A stretch of DNA of 64,000 nt from positions 124,001 to 188,000 of the forward strand of contig CALAUI010000006.1 in assembly GCA_937892115.1 (NCBI GenBank), given 5' to 3'. A program made the position numbers and the translations under genes. The notes below the pieces were generated by a model. The model did not search any database. It was given only the letters and a program-made list of their open reading frames with translations, and had not been told where the DNA came from. The DNA is from an uncultured Clostridia bacterium. GTDB taxonomy: Bacteria; Bacillota; Clostridia; Oscillospirales; Acutalibacteraceae. Shown here one piece after another: positions 16,701 through 25,901 of this stretch; within the stretch, counting starts at the first letter, position 1; every line of letters starts with the position of its first letter.

Positions 16701-17369
16701 ATGAAAAAAATAATTTCTTTGATAATTTGTATTTTTGCCGTTTTATTTGCTTTTTCCTCCTGCGGAAAAGAAGAACAAAAAGAAACGCAGACAACGACCG
16801 TAAAGAGTACCGAGCTGACTCAGACCAATATTGATGAAAAAGGTTACCTTGACGGTACCTATACTTATGAGATACTCAAGGACGGTACCGCTAAAATAAC
16901 CAAGTATAAATTGGAAGATAAAATTGATTATCCCATTTATATTCCATCACAGCTTGACGGTAAGGATGTAACGGTAATAGGTGAGGGCGCATTCAAAGAC
17001 TGTAAAACCATCCGTGAAATTCATTTTCCCAATACTCTTGTAAAAATCGAAAAAGATGCTTTCCGCGGTTCGAGTCTTGCGGATGCGGAATTATATACCT
17101 GCAGAAAGCTTGAATCAATCGCCGATTATGCTTTTGCGGATTGTGACAAGCTTGTTAAGATTGATCTTCTATCTTCGGTAAAAACCTTCGGTAAAGGTGT
17201 ATTTTCAAATGATCCTTTGCTTAAGATTGCAACTTTAAGAGGCAATTTTACAAATCTTGACGTTTCGTTATTTGATAAATCCGGCACGTTTAAGGTTTAT
17301 ACCCAGGAAGATTCTGCGGACACTGTTAAATTTGCAAAAGATAACGGTTACGAAATAAAATATCTGTAA
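16701..17369 (+). CDS. Lipoprotein with BspA-type leucine-rich repeats
   Basis: 222 aa. A signal peptide ends in a lipobox-like FAFSSC (about residues 15-20). After a Thr/Gln-rich linker, about three LRR_5 (BspA-like) repeats are visible between residues 85 and 190, with the characteristic IGEGAFKDC, IEKDAFRGS and IADYAFADC segments. Such repeats act in adhesion or protein binding at the cell surface. TTGGAGAT is placed about eight bases before the ATG. It is 15 bp from mltG and 12 bp from the metallophosphoesterase. No enzymatic domain is seen. Confidence 0.8.
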   Translation: MKKIISLIICIFAVLFAFSSCGKEEQKETQTTTVKSTELTQTNIDEKGYLDGTYTYEILKDGTAKITKYKLEDKIDYPIYIPSQLDGKDVTVIGEGAFKDCKTIREIHFPNTLVKIEKDAFRGSSLADAELYTCRKLESIADYAFADCDKLVKIDLLSSVKTFGKGVFSNDPLLKIATLRGNFTNLDVSLFDKSGTFKVYTQEDSADTVKFAKDNGYEIKYL

Positions 17370-17381
17370 GGTGGAAAAGAT

Positions 17382-19091
17382 ATGAAAAAGATTATTTCAC
17401 TTTTGCTTTCGGTTATTTTGGTTTTCAGTATCACCTCTCTTGCACTTACTGCTTTTGCAGAGAATGATACCGATCTTAAAATTGCCGTCGGTTCCGACTT
17501 GCATTATAAGATTCCCAGAGAGGTTATTGAGGGCGATATTGATGACGAGCTGTTTTTCTATGCAAATCGCAGAGCCGCTATGGAAGATGAAAGCGGATTC
17601 ATTATCGACGAATTTCTCAGACAGTGCGCCGAGAATGATGATATTGAATATGTTCTCATAAGCGGCGACCTTGCAGATGACGGCAGGACTGTTATACAGT
17701 CTCACCTTGACGTTGCAGAAAAACTTAAGAATTTTGAAGAAGAAACCGGAAAATCGGTTTACGTTATTAACGGTAACCATGATACAGGTGAGGGCGAAAA
17801 CGATACCAAAAACGAAGATTTCAGAAGAATTTATGCAGATTTCGGCTTTAATGAAGCTATTGCAACCGATGAAGGTACGCTTTCGTATACGGCGGATTTA
17901 GGTAAAAAATACAGACTTATTGCATGTGACAGCTGCGATACTTCTGTTTCTACGGAAGACGGCCTTACCTCAGACAGAGTTGACTGGATTTGCAAACAGG
18001 CAAAAATCGCATACGATGACGGAAAATATCCTGTTCTGATGATGCACCATAATCTTCTCAGTCACATGCCCGTACAGAGAATCCTTAGTCATGATTTTAT
18101 AGTCAGGAATCATACTGTTACCGCAGAAAAAATTGCCAATGCCGGTATAAAAATTGTCTTTACCGGCCACGAACACGGCAATGACGTGATGTCTTTCACA
18201 AGTGCTGTCGGCAATACCGTTTATGATTTTTCCACCACTTCGCTTACCATGTATCCTCTGAATTACAGATATGTTAAATTTGAGGAAGATAAAATTACTT
18301 ATGAATCAAAATCAATAGATAAAATTGATTTTGAAAAATTGTATTCCGCTGTTGACGGTTATACAAATGCTCAGAAGGAATTTATGGAGTCCGATTTCGG
18401 CGAGTATTCAAAGCAGTTCTATAAAGCGTCCATTCAGTACAGACTTTGGCTCGGTCTTACTCCCGAAAAGCTCGGAGTAAAAGAAGATGCTTTCTATTCC
18501 GATATAGTTTACACCGCAGTAAACGGACTTCTTGATTATCTTGAAAGACCTTTATACGGTGATGATTCCGTTCAGACGAGAGCAAATGAATATAATATTG
18601 ATATTCCCGATAGTGATTATGAAAACGGTTGGGATCTTGCTACGGAGCTTGTTGGTTATCATTATGCCGGCAACGAGCCGTTTGCACTTGATTCAACTGA
18701 GATACAGATTCTCTTCAAAACCGTTGATTTTATTCTGCTTGACGTTCTTTCAACCGTAAATGATAAATGTTTCCTCAGTGCGGCAAATGCGATTCTTTCC
18801 AATTTCGGTACTGAATCCGTTTGCAAGGATTTTACCAAGCTTTGTGCTAAAACCTTCGGACCCGTTACTGCAGGTGAATATTTCCTGCTTGCTGTCGCTT
18901 CTCCGATATTATACGGACTTGCATACGACAGAGACGGAACAGATGATAATTCCGGTACTGTTGACGGCTACGGTGTTCAGGTTAATAATGCCGCTTCAAT
19001 CGGCAAAAACGTTAACGATTTCTTTGCAAAAGTAACACTTTATTTCAAATTCTTTATTTCATACATCCTTAAAATATTCCGTATCGGTTAA
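17382..19091 (+). CDS. Secreted calcineurin-like metallophosphoesterase
   Basis: 569 aa with a Sec signal peptide cleaved near TAFA-EN (about 25). The metallophosphatase core has all blocks: SDLH (about 38-41), GDLADDG (about 92-98), GNHD (about 128-131), a histidine in MMHHN and GHEHGND (about 262). The remaining C-terminal half, with no motif I recognise, ends in an aromatic, basic segment (FKFFISYILKIFRIG) that could lie on the membrane. The substrate is unknown; extracellular phosphoesters or nucleotides are typical for this group. AGGTGG precedes the ATG. The position in an envelope operon suggests a wall or surface role (inference). Confidence 0.85.
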   Translation: MKKIISLLLSVILVFSITSLALTAFAENDTDLKIAVGSDLHYKIPREVIEGDIDDELFFYANRRAAMEDESGFIIDEFLRQCAENDDIEYVLISGDLADDGRTVIQSHLDVAEKLKNFEEETGKSVYVINGNHDTGEGENDTKNEDFRRIYADFGFNEAIATDEGTLSYTADLGKKYRLIACDSCDTSVSTEDGLTSDRVDWICKQAKIAYDDGKYPVLMMHHNLLSHMPVQRILSHDFIVRNHTVTAEKIANAGIKIVFTGHEHGNDVMSFTSAVGNTVYDFSTTSLTMYPLNYRYVKFEEDKITYESKSIDKIDFEKLYSAVDGYTNAQKEFMESDFGEYSKQFYKASIQYRLWLGLTPEKLGVKEDAFYSDIVYTAVNGLLDYLERPLYGDDSVQTRANEYNIDIPDSDYENGWDLATELVGYHYAGNEPFALDSTEIQILFKTVDFILLDVLSTVNDKCFLSAANAILSNFGTESVCKDFTKLCAKTFGPVTAGEYFLLAVASPILYGLAYDRDGTDDNSGTVDGYGVQVNNAASIGKNVNDFFAKVTLYFKFFISYILKIFRIG

Positions 19092-19121
19092 TTCCTATTT
19101 TAATGTTTGGGAGGTTATTAT

Positions 19122-20027
19122 ATGGCAAAGTGCCCGAAATGCGGTCATAAGCTCAGAATGATTGATATCGGTCAGAACTGTCCTGAATGCGGAGTGAATA
19201 TGAACCTTTATAACTTTGAAGACAGGTTCTATCACGAAGCAAAGGTAGCTGAGCTTTCTCAAGCCGGTATTTCCTGCAAAATCAGAAGACTTAAAGCGTC
19301 ATTTATCGGCTCAAAGCTTACTGTCGCTCGTCTAATTGTAATGCTGCTTCCGATTGCGGCTTTACTTATTCCTGCCGGTAAAGTATCACTTATTTTACCT
19401 TTCAGAGAGTCCGAAATAGCAATCAGTTTACTCGGAATATACAATGCTTTTTCGGGCGGCGAGCTTAATCTTATTATGTCACTTCAATCAGGTAATCCCG
19501 AGTCGACGGTTTTCTCTTCTCTGTTTACCGTATTTATTATTTTTGCCGTTATCGCTGTATTTTCCCTTTTTATTTTACTTTTCTCGGTTCTCTGCTTTCT
19601 CAGCGTTAAAAATATGCAGAAGATTACCTGCATAATTTCCGTACTCGGAATTTTATCCTCGGTTGCCGGAGTCATCGCAACCTTTGTGTTTGTTTCAAAA
19701 GCAAAAGAAAGCGTTATTATTCACGCTTCAAACGGTTTTGGCCTTTATGTCGTAATTCTTATGTTTGCCGCTTGCTTCATTGTAAATCTTTTACTGTGGA
19801 TAAAAGGTATTGACGTGGAATACAATGAAGGCCAGGTTGAAAGAAGCGAAATCTGGCAGAATGTCAAAGCAGGAAAAATTGATATTGACTCCCTTCCTTA
19901 TCCCGTAATTGAAACTGCGGAAACAAGAAAGATTAAGGAAGAAATAGAAGCAGAAAGACGCTCTTATGAAGAAAGCGTGGAGATCCTGAATGAAATCGGA
20001 GGTGAAGCAGATGAAAAAGAAAGCTGA
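19122..20027 (+). CDS. Zinc-ribbon multi-pass membrane protein of unknown function
   Basis: 301 aa. It begins with a zinc ribbon (CPKCG at 4-8 and CPECG about 24-28), followed by a soluble stretch, about four transmembrane helices between residues 65 and 228, and a charged C-terminal coiled stretch rich in Lys, Glu and Arg. GGGAGGT lies six bases before the ATG; a TTG further upstream would begin inside that site. Its end overlaps the next gene by 17 bp, indicating tight coupling. The ribbon is probably cytoplasmic. No function can be assigned; it resembles the many clostridial ribbon-plus-helix proteins. Confidence 0.7.
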   Translation: MAKCPKCGHKLRMIDIGQNCPECGVNMNLYNFEDRFYHEAKVAELSQAGISCKIRRLKASFIGSKLTVARLIVMLLPIAALLIPAGKVSLILPFRESEIAISLLGIYNAFSGGELNLIMSLQSGNPESTVFSSLFTVFIIFAVIAVFSLFILLFSVLCFLSVKNMQKITCIISVLGILSSVAGVIATFVFVSKAKESVIIHASNGFGLYVVILMFAACFIVNLLLWIKGIDVEYNEGQVERSEIWQNVKAGKIDIDSLPYPVIETAETRKIKEEIEAERRSYEESVEILNEIGGEADEKES

Positions 20028-21384
20028 TAATTCTACTTTGTTCACCGCCGGTATTATTGCGATTCTTATCGTTATTTTTGTCGTCGGATTTATTTGGGGC
20101 TTGAATAACGTGCTTGCAATGGAAGGTCAGTATCCTCCCGTAGTAAATACAGAGGGAATTACTCCTGCTCCCGAATCTGCCGAATCTGCATTGAGTTTTC
20201 TTAACGAATCTCTGGAAAAAGCAGTTACGGAAAAACCGAAAACGGAAACGGCTTCCGATTTCAATATTGACGGCGATTCGATTAAAACCGAAGGCACCGA
20301 TCAGTTCAAAGCATCTCTTGACTATGTCAGAGATAATGTATGCTCCTATCTTGAAGATTCTGTTGATAAACCTTCATCGGATTTCTTCAAAGATAATTCA
20401 AAGTTTGTGGTATTTCCCGATTTTTCCGCTTCTGATATTACCGATTTCTGCTGTGATTATATTTATTATCAGTGTCCGTCCTGTAATGAGGAAAGTGACG
20501 AATACTTTGATCATTGTGAATTATGCGGAAGTGACGGCGAATATAATCTGAAATATCGCGATAAGTATTCAATCACTTTGGAAATAAATTGTGATAAAAA
20601 TGAAGTCCCCGAATGCTTTGCTCCGAGGACAAGCGATGAATGCTCTGCCATCGTTGATAAAGCGATTAAGGGTAAGGCGTCAGTTGATAATCTTGATTTT
20701 GATTATGATAAACTTACAGTATATTTTGAGGTTGACAGACTGACCGATACTATTACTTATCTCAGGTATTCCAAGGATGCAAAGGTTTCCTCTGACGTTT
20801 CGTTTGTAAATGAATGGGATAAGTTCAGCGGCGGTAGCGTCAGCTTCAACGTGACTGAAGATTTCGGTTATTCATTTACCTGGCCTGAGCTTGAACTTTC
20901 CGAAAGCTATATGACCGTTGAACCCAAGGGCGGAGATAATCTGCTTGCGACGCTTATTTGTGACGATGCCACAAAGTACGAGGTCAAGTGGACAAGCTCC
21001 GATGAAGAAATCGTTACCGTTGATGACGAGGGTTATTTTGATGCAGGTAAAAAGACGGGCAAAGCCGTTATTACCGCTTCCTTTGAATTCGGCGGTAAGA
21101 CTTATTCGGATGAATGTGAAATTGAAGTGAAGGTTCCCGTTGAAGGACTAAAAATGAGTCCCAAAAAGGTTACGCTTAATCCCGGCGATTCCTGTCAGCT
21201 TACCGTTAAGGTATCTCCCAAGAAAGCTACAATTCAGAGTCTTACTTGGTATACTTCAGATGAAAAAACAGCAACCGTTGATAAAAACGGTACCGTTCAT
21301 GCTGTTTCATCAGGAAAAACCACGGTTTATTGCCTGTCGGATGACGGATACTATAAATCTTCATGTGAGGTGACTGTAAAATGA
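20011..21384 (+). CDS. Membrane-anchored protein with a cysteine cluster and two BIg_2 domains
   Basis: 457 aa. One N-terminal transmembrane helix (about 10-32) with a short basic start places the rest outside the cell. Residues 100-300 contain a possible second zinc ribbon (CPSC ... CELCG, about 153-173) in an otherwise unrecognised acidic domain. Two bacterial Ig-like (BIg_2) domains follow (about 305-385 and 387-457), each with the WxSSD / VxxDG-type signature (WTSSDEEIVTVDDEG and WYTSDEKTATVDKNG). BIg_2 domains occur in adhesins and wall-associated proteins. GGAGGTGAAGCAG precedes the ATG. A predicted extracellular ribbon is unusual; a disulfide cluster is the alternative. Confidence 0.7.
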   Translation: MKKKADNSTLFTAGIIAILIVIFVVGFIWGLNNVLAMEGQYPPVVNTEGITPAPESAESALSFLNESLEKAVTEKPKTETASDFNIDGDSIKTEGTDQFKASLDYVRDNVCSYLEDSVDKPSSDFFKDNSKFVVFPDFSASDITDFCCDYIYYQCPSCNEESDEYFDHCELCGSDGEYNLKYRDKYSITLEINCDKNEVPECFAPRTSDECSAIVDKAIKGKASVDNLDFDYDKLTVYFEVDRLTDTITYLRYSKDAKVSSDVSFVNEWDKFSGGSVSFNVTEDFGYSFTWPELELSESYMTVEPKGGDNLLATLICDDATKYEVKWTSSDEEIVTVDDEGYFDAGKKTGKAVITASFEFGGKTYSDECEIEVKVPVEGLKMSPKKVTLNPGDSCQLTVKVSPKKATIQSLTWYTSDEKTATVDKNGTVHAVSSGKTTVYCLSDDGYYKSSCEVTVK

Positions 21385-22991
21385 GTGAAAATGCAACCGA
21401 ACGCAACTTCGTCGAACGTGCTTTTGGCGCAGAAAACGATTCAGCTGCAAGTCTTGACAGTAAAAAACTCAGCAAGTACAGTGATCTTGCTATTGAAATG
21501 TTTCATTCAAGCGTTCTGACCCCGAAGGAAATGATTCTTCCTTCAATCGGTCAGCTCGCAACCAAGTTCTTTACTGGACTTAACTGTTACCGTACCTTAT
21601 ACTTTGTCAACGTGCTTAAAATTGACATGGTATATGTTACAGCTATACTCGCTCTTATCAGTATTTATGACGTATTGAATAATCCTCTTATGGGTGCTGT
21701 CTATGACAGAACGAGAACCAGATGGGGTAAGGCAAGACCTTATATTGTATTCACCGCTATACCTTATTTTGTCGCTACTTTTGTCTTATATTCGGGCGCG
21801 TTATTCCTCGGCAACACGTCGGGCAATGATCCTAAAAAGATTATATTCCTTTTCGTAATGCTGTTTATTGAGGAAACGTTCTCTACGATTTATACCATAC
21901 CCAGGAATAACATGGTAACGTTACAGAGCCCCAATCCCAAAGACAGAATCAATGTAGGACTTCTTAACGAATATATCGGTGAGTTCGGTTCATCAATAAT
22001 ATACGCTATTTTCCCGCCTCTTATGGAGCTCAACAATAAGGGATATATCAACATTGAACTTTCAGTTCTTTTCTCTGCACTTGCCGGCTTCAGTGCTCTT
22101 CTCGGATGTGTCGGTAATATCGCAATGGCAATCGGCTGCCGTGAAAGAATTATTCTTCAGCCAAAGCCCGCTCCCATTACAAAGTCAATATTCTACGTGC
22201 TTAAAAATAAGTATGCAATGAGAAACTTTATCGCTAATTTTGCCATCAGCTGGTGGTCAGAGGGCGGTTATTCATGGGACGTTGTAACTCAGCAGGAAAT
22301 CTTCGGAGGAAGTATTCCCTCGTTTATTGCTTACACGCCTTACAATATTCTTAATCCCGTTTCAGTTGCTCTTATTCCTTCGTTCCAGAAGTTTTTCAAG
22401 AATAATAATAAGAAGGCAGTTATTTGGCTGCGTATCTGGGACCTTGTTACCGTTATCGGCATGTTTACCCTCGGATGTCCCAACGTTGATAAACGTTACC
22501 TGATTATCGCTATTTATGCCATATTCCATGGCCTTGATGCTCTTAATAACGGTCCCGCTAATGTATTTGAGGCGGAACTTACAAGAGAAATCAATGACTA
22601 TACGGAGTATATGACCGGTGAAAGACCCGACGGTACGGTAAATATCCTTACCGACCTTATCACAAAGGTTACAAAACCGCTTGAAGCAATGCTTACAATC
22701 GTTATTTTCAAGTGGTCAGGTTATGATGCAACGCTTCCGATGCTTCCCTGGTCGCAGGGCAGCAAAGAGGTTTACAAAAAAGTATTCTTCCTCTTTAACG
22801 GTATCCAGATAATACCCAGGATTATCAGAATGATTCCTTATCTTTTCTATGACCTTGAAGGTGAAAAACGAGAAAAAATGTATATCGCTCTTAATGAAAG
22901 ACGAGCACTCGTAGCCAAGAGAGTTGAAGCCGAACAGATGGCTGAAATGGTAAATGAAATGGCCGATATGATTGAACAGGGCGATCGGTAA
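21381..22991 (+). CDS. GPH-family sugar:cation symporter (second copy)
   Basis: 536 aa with about 12 hydrophobic helices. The GPH/MFS motif is DRTRTRWGKARPY (about residue 112), and the preceding helix has YDVLNNPLMG, as in the transporter at 2.2-3.8 kb. The N-terminus has about 45 polar residues before helix 1, longer than in the other copy. ATG overlaps the preceding stop by 4 bp (ATGA), and GTGAGGTGA lies upstream, so it is the last gene of the mltG operon and ends at a strong terminator. The substrate cannot be read; a sugar carrier in an envelope operon may import a wall-derived sugar (inference). Confidence 0.85.
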   Translation: MSENATERNFVERAFGAENDSAASLDSKKLSKYSDLAIEMFHSSVLTPKEMILPSIGQLATKFFTGLNCYRTLYFVNVLKIDMVYVTAILALISIYDVLNNPLMGAVYDRTRTRWGKARPYIVFTAIPYFVATFVLYSGALFLGNTSGNDPKKIIFLFVMLFIEETFSTIYTIPRNNMVTLQSPNPKDRINVGLLNEYIGEFGSSIIYAIFPPLMELNNKGYINIELSVLFSALAGFSALLGCVGNIAMAIGCRERIILQPKPAPITKSIFYVLKNKYAMRNFIANFAISWWSEGGYSWDVVTQQEIFGGSIPSFIAYTPYNILNPVSVALIPSFQKFFKNNNKKAVIWLRIWDLVTVIGMFTLGCPNVDKRYLIIAIYAIFHGLDALNNGPANVFEAELTREINDYTEYMTGERPDGTVNILTDLITKVTKPLEAMLTIVIFKWSGYDATLPMLPWSQGSKEVYKKVFFLFNGIQIIPRIIRMIPYLFYDLEGEKREKMYIALNERRALVAKRVEAEQMAEMVNEMADMIEQGDR

Positions 22992-23000
22992 ATCCCACTA

Positions 23001-23036
23001 AAATATCCGTGCACAAAATCTGCACGGATATTTTTA
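23001..23036 (+). terminator. Terminator after the mltG-GPH operon
   Basis: AAATATCCGTGCA (23001-23013) pairs perfectly with TGCACGGATATTT (23021-23033), with a 7-nt loop and a following T-run. Confidence 0.9.
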
Positions 23037-23044
23037 TATTTGTA

Positions 23045-23073
23045 TTGACAAATGTATAAAATTGCAATATATT
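23045..23073 (+). promoter_or_regulatory. Promoter of the potABCD operon
   Basis: TTGACA (23045-23050), 17 bp, TATATT (23068-23073), giving a leader of about 50 nt before potA. Confidence 0.7.
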
Positions 23074-23131
23074 ATTTTTATTATAAAAATGGGTCAGGGG
23101 TTTAATCCGGCCAAAGAGAGGGGAATGATAG

Positions 23132-24256
23132 TTGAAAAACAATGTCATAATTGATTTAAAAAACATCTCTGTTTCTTACGGAGATAATCAGGTGTTGAAG
23201 AATCTTAACCTCTATATTCGTGACAAGGAATTTATTACCTTGCTTGGTCCGTCGGGCTGCGGTAAAACCACTACCCTCAGGATCATTGCGGGTTTTATTG
23301 ACCCCGACGAAGGAGAGGTTATTTTTGATGATAAAGTGGTAAATAATCTTCCTCCTCATAAAAGACAGGTTAATACCATATTCCAGAGATATGCTCTGTT
23401 TCCTCATCTTGACGTTTATGAAAACGTTGCATTCGGTCTTCGTATAAGAAAGCTGCCGGAAAAGCAGATTAAGGAAACGGTTGAAGAGATGCTGTCCCTT
23501 GTTAATCTTAAGGGATTCAATAAGCGTAATATAAATTCACTTTCAGGCGGTCAGCAGCAGAGAGTAGCTATCGCGCGCGCACTTGCCGTTAAACCCAGGG
23601 TTCTTCTTCTTGACGAACCTCTCGGCGCTCTTGACCTTAAGCTTCGTAAAGATATGCAGGTTGAGCTGAAAAATATACAGCAGAGACTCGGCATTACCTT
23701 TATCTACGTTACCCATGATCAGGAAGAAGCATTGTCAATGTCCGATACCATCGTTGTCATGAATAACGGTGTTATTCAGCAGATAGGTACACCCATTGAT
23801 ATTTATAACGAACCTAAAAATTCGTTTGTTGCCGATTTTATCGGTGAAAGTAATATCCTTGACGGTGTTATGCTTGATGACTGTCTTGTTCAGTTTTCCG
23901 GTCATAAGTTTATCTGCCTTGATAAGGGCTTTGAAAAAAATGAAGCTGTTGACGTTGTTGTCAGACCCGAGGACGTTGATGTCGTTGATATTGATGCAGG
24001 TCATCTTCACGGTGTCGTTACATCAAATACCTTCAAAGGTGTTCATTTTGAAATGATAGTTGATATCGGCGGATTCAAATGGATGATTCAGACTACCGAT
24101 TATCATCCCGTAGGCGCTGACATCGGTCTGTTTATTGAGCCGGATGCAATTCATATTATGAAAAAATCCGAATATTCCGGTATTTACGGCGATTACAGTT
24201 CGTTCAGCGAGGAATTTGATGAACTTTCAAAGCCGGAAGAGGAGGATGAAGAATGA
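23132..24256 (+). CDS. potA: Spermidine/putrescine ABC transporter ATP-binding protein
   Basis: 374 aa. Walker A is GPSGCGKTT (39-47), the Q-loop is FQRYALFPH, the signature is LSGGQQQR, Walker B is VLLLDEPLGALD, and the H-loop is THD. The C-terminal about 120 residues form the TOBE-type regulatory domain of PotA/MalK-type ATPases. It energises polyamine uptake by PotBC. The start is UUG at 23132, with GAGAGGGG about nine bases upstream; no ATG fits the N-terminus. It overlaps potB by 4 bp. Confidence 0.95.
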   Translation: MKNNVIIDLKNISVSYGDNQVLKNLNLYIRDKEFITLLGPSGCGKTTTLRIIAGFIDPDEGEVIFDDKVVNNLPPHKRQVNTIFQRYALFPHLDVYENVAFGLRIRKLPEKQIKETVEEMLSLVNLKGFNKRNINSLSGGQQQRVAIARALAVKPRVLLLDEPLGALDLKLRKDMQVELKNIQQRLGITFIYVTHDQEEALSMSDTIVVMNNGVIQQIGTPIDIYNEPKNSFVADFIGESNILDGVMLDDCLVQFSGHKFICLDKGFEKNEAVDVVVRPEDVDVVDIDAGHLHGVVTSNTFKGVHFEMIVDIGGFKWMIQTTDYHPVGADIGLFIEPDAIHIMKKSEYSGIYGDYSSFSEEFDELSKPEEEDEE

Positions 24257-25077
24257 ACACTCGCTCCTCAAATCGCGGTAAAGCATTTGCTTCGCCTTAC
24301 ATAGTGTGGGCTGTTCTTTTTATAGTCGCTCCTCTGTTCTTTGTTGTATATTATTCATTTACGGATTCTGCGGGAGCATTTTCTCTTGAAAGCATAAAAG
24401 CACTTTCCAAATATCTTCCTACGTTTTTGCGCTCAATCTGGTTTGGTATTGAAGCAACGCTTATCTGTCTTATTATTGCTTTTCCCATGGCTTATATTAT
24501 TTCTCAGAAATCCGATAAGATTCAGAGAACAATGGTCATGCTTGTTATGCTTCCAATGTGGATGAGTTTTCTTATCAGGACTTATTCCTGGATGGCTCTT
24601 CTTCAGGATACCGGTATTATCAATTCTTTTCTTGAAAAAATCGGTATTCATCCGATTCATATGATAAATACCGGCGGAGCTGTTATTCTCGGTATGGTAT
24701 ATAACTTTCTCCCGTATATGATTATGCCCATTTATTCCGTTATGGCAAAGCTTGATTTGTCCATGGTTGAAGCATGTCAGGATTTAGGCGGCAACCGTCT
24801 TACTACTATCAGAAGATGCATTATCCCTATGAGTATGCCCGGTATTGTAAGCGGAATCACTATGGTATTCGTTCCGTCCGTCAGTACGTTTTACATTTCA
24901 CAGAAACTCGGCGGCGGTTCCTTTGACCTTATCGGTGATGTAATTGAAAGGCAGTTCCAGCAGTCGTATAACTATAATTTAGGTGCATCCCTTTCTCTTG
25001 TACTTATGGTGCTGATTCTTATAAGTATGGCTATAATGAACAAGTTTTCCGGTGAAGAGGGGGAGATGGTTATATGA
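24253..25077 (+). CDS. potB: Spermidine/putrescine ABC transporter permease PotB
   Basis: 274 aa integral membrane protein with about six helices. The EAA loop, which docks with the ATPase, is EACQDLGGNRLTTIRRCIIP (about 172-191). The N-terminus has the PotB-type FVVYYSFTD after helix 1. The 4 bp overlaps with potA and potC show translational coupling. Together with PotC it forms the membrane channel. Confidence 0.94.
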   Translation: MNTRSSNRGKAFASPYIVWAVLFIVAPLFFVVYYSFTDSAGAFSLESIKALSKYLPTFLRSIWFGIEATLICLIIAFPMAYIISQKSDKIQRTMVMLVMLPMWMSFLIRTYSWMALLQDTGIINSFLEKIGIHPIHMINTGGAVILGMVYNFLPYMIMPIYSVMAKLDLSMVEACQDLGGNRLTTIRRCIIPMSMPGIVSGITMVFVPSVSTFYISQKLGGGSFDLIGDVIERQFQQSYNYNLGASLSLVLMVLILISMAIMNKFSGEEGEMVI

Positions 25078-25880
25078 AAATATCTTCCAGAATATATACC
25101 GCCCTCGTATTCATATTCCTTTATGCACCTATTATTGTCCTTCTTATTTTTTCTTTCAATTCAAGCACGAGTACAAGCGTATTTTCCGGCTTTTCACTTC
25201 ATTGGTATGAAGTATTGCTTAAGGATAAAGCAACACTCAGAGCAGTCTATAATACCCTTATTTTAGCTGTATGCTCTTCTGTAACGGCAACCGTTCTCGG
25301 TACCGCTGCTGCGGTAGGACTTGATAAATATAAAAAGAGCGCCTTCAGGTCTTCCATTATGGCTGTAACAAACATTCCCATGATGAATCCCGAAATCGTT
25401 ACGGGTATTTCCATGATGCTTCTGTTTGTGTTTTTCGGTCAGATGATTAAAGATAAATCCGTTCTCGGATTCGGTACGCTTCTGATTGCGCACGTTACTT
25501 TTAATCTTCCTTATGTAATCCTTACCGTATTGCCTAAACTCAGACAAACGGATAAGAATCTTTCCGAAGCGGCTCAGGATCTCGGATGTAAACCCGTAAG
25601 TGCCTTTTTCAAGGTTGTTTTACCCGCGATTATGCCCGGTATAATTACGGGAATGATTATGTCGTTTACTCTTTCACTTGATGATTTTATTATCAGTTAC
25701 TTTACAAGCGGACCCGGCTTCCAGACTTTACCCATAGTTATTTATTCAATGACAAAAAAGAGAGTCAAGCCGGATATGTATGCGCTTTCCGCAATTATCT
25801 TTGTCAGTATTCTTATCCTTCTGATATTCTATAACCTTGCTCAACAGAAGAGCGAAGAAAAAACTGACAGAAAAAAATGA
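25074..25880 (+). CDS. potC: Spermidine/putrescine ABC transporter permease PotC
   Basis: 268 aa with six predicted helices. The first has YAPIIVLLIFSFNSS, typical of PotC, and the EAA loop is EAAQDLGCKPVSAFFKVVLP (about 162-181), followed by FTLSLDDFIISYF, a PotC hallmark. It overlaps potB by 4 bp and precedes potD by 21 bp. A charged C-terminal tail lies in the cytoplasm. Confidence 0.94.
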   Translation: MKISSRIYTALVFIFLYAPIIVLLIFSFNSSTSTSVFSGFSLHWYEVLLKDKATLRAVYNTLILAVCSSVTATVLGTAAAVGLDKYKKSAFRSSIMAVTNIPMMNPEIVTGISMMLLFVFFGQMIKDKSVLGFGTLLIAHVTFNLPYVILTVLPKLRQTDKNLSEAAQDLGCKPVSAFFKVVLPAIMPGIITGMIMSFTLSLDDFIISYFTSGPGFQTLPIVIYSMTKKRVKPDMYALSAIIFVSILILLIFYNLAQQKSEEKTDRKK

Positions 25881-25901
25881 TTTCTGCTTGGGGTGATTCT
25901 A

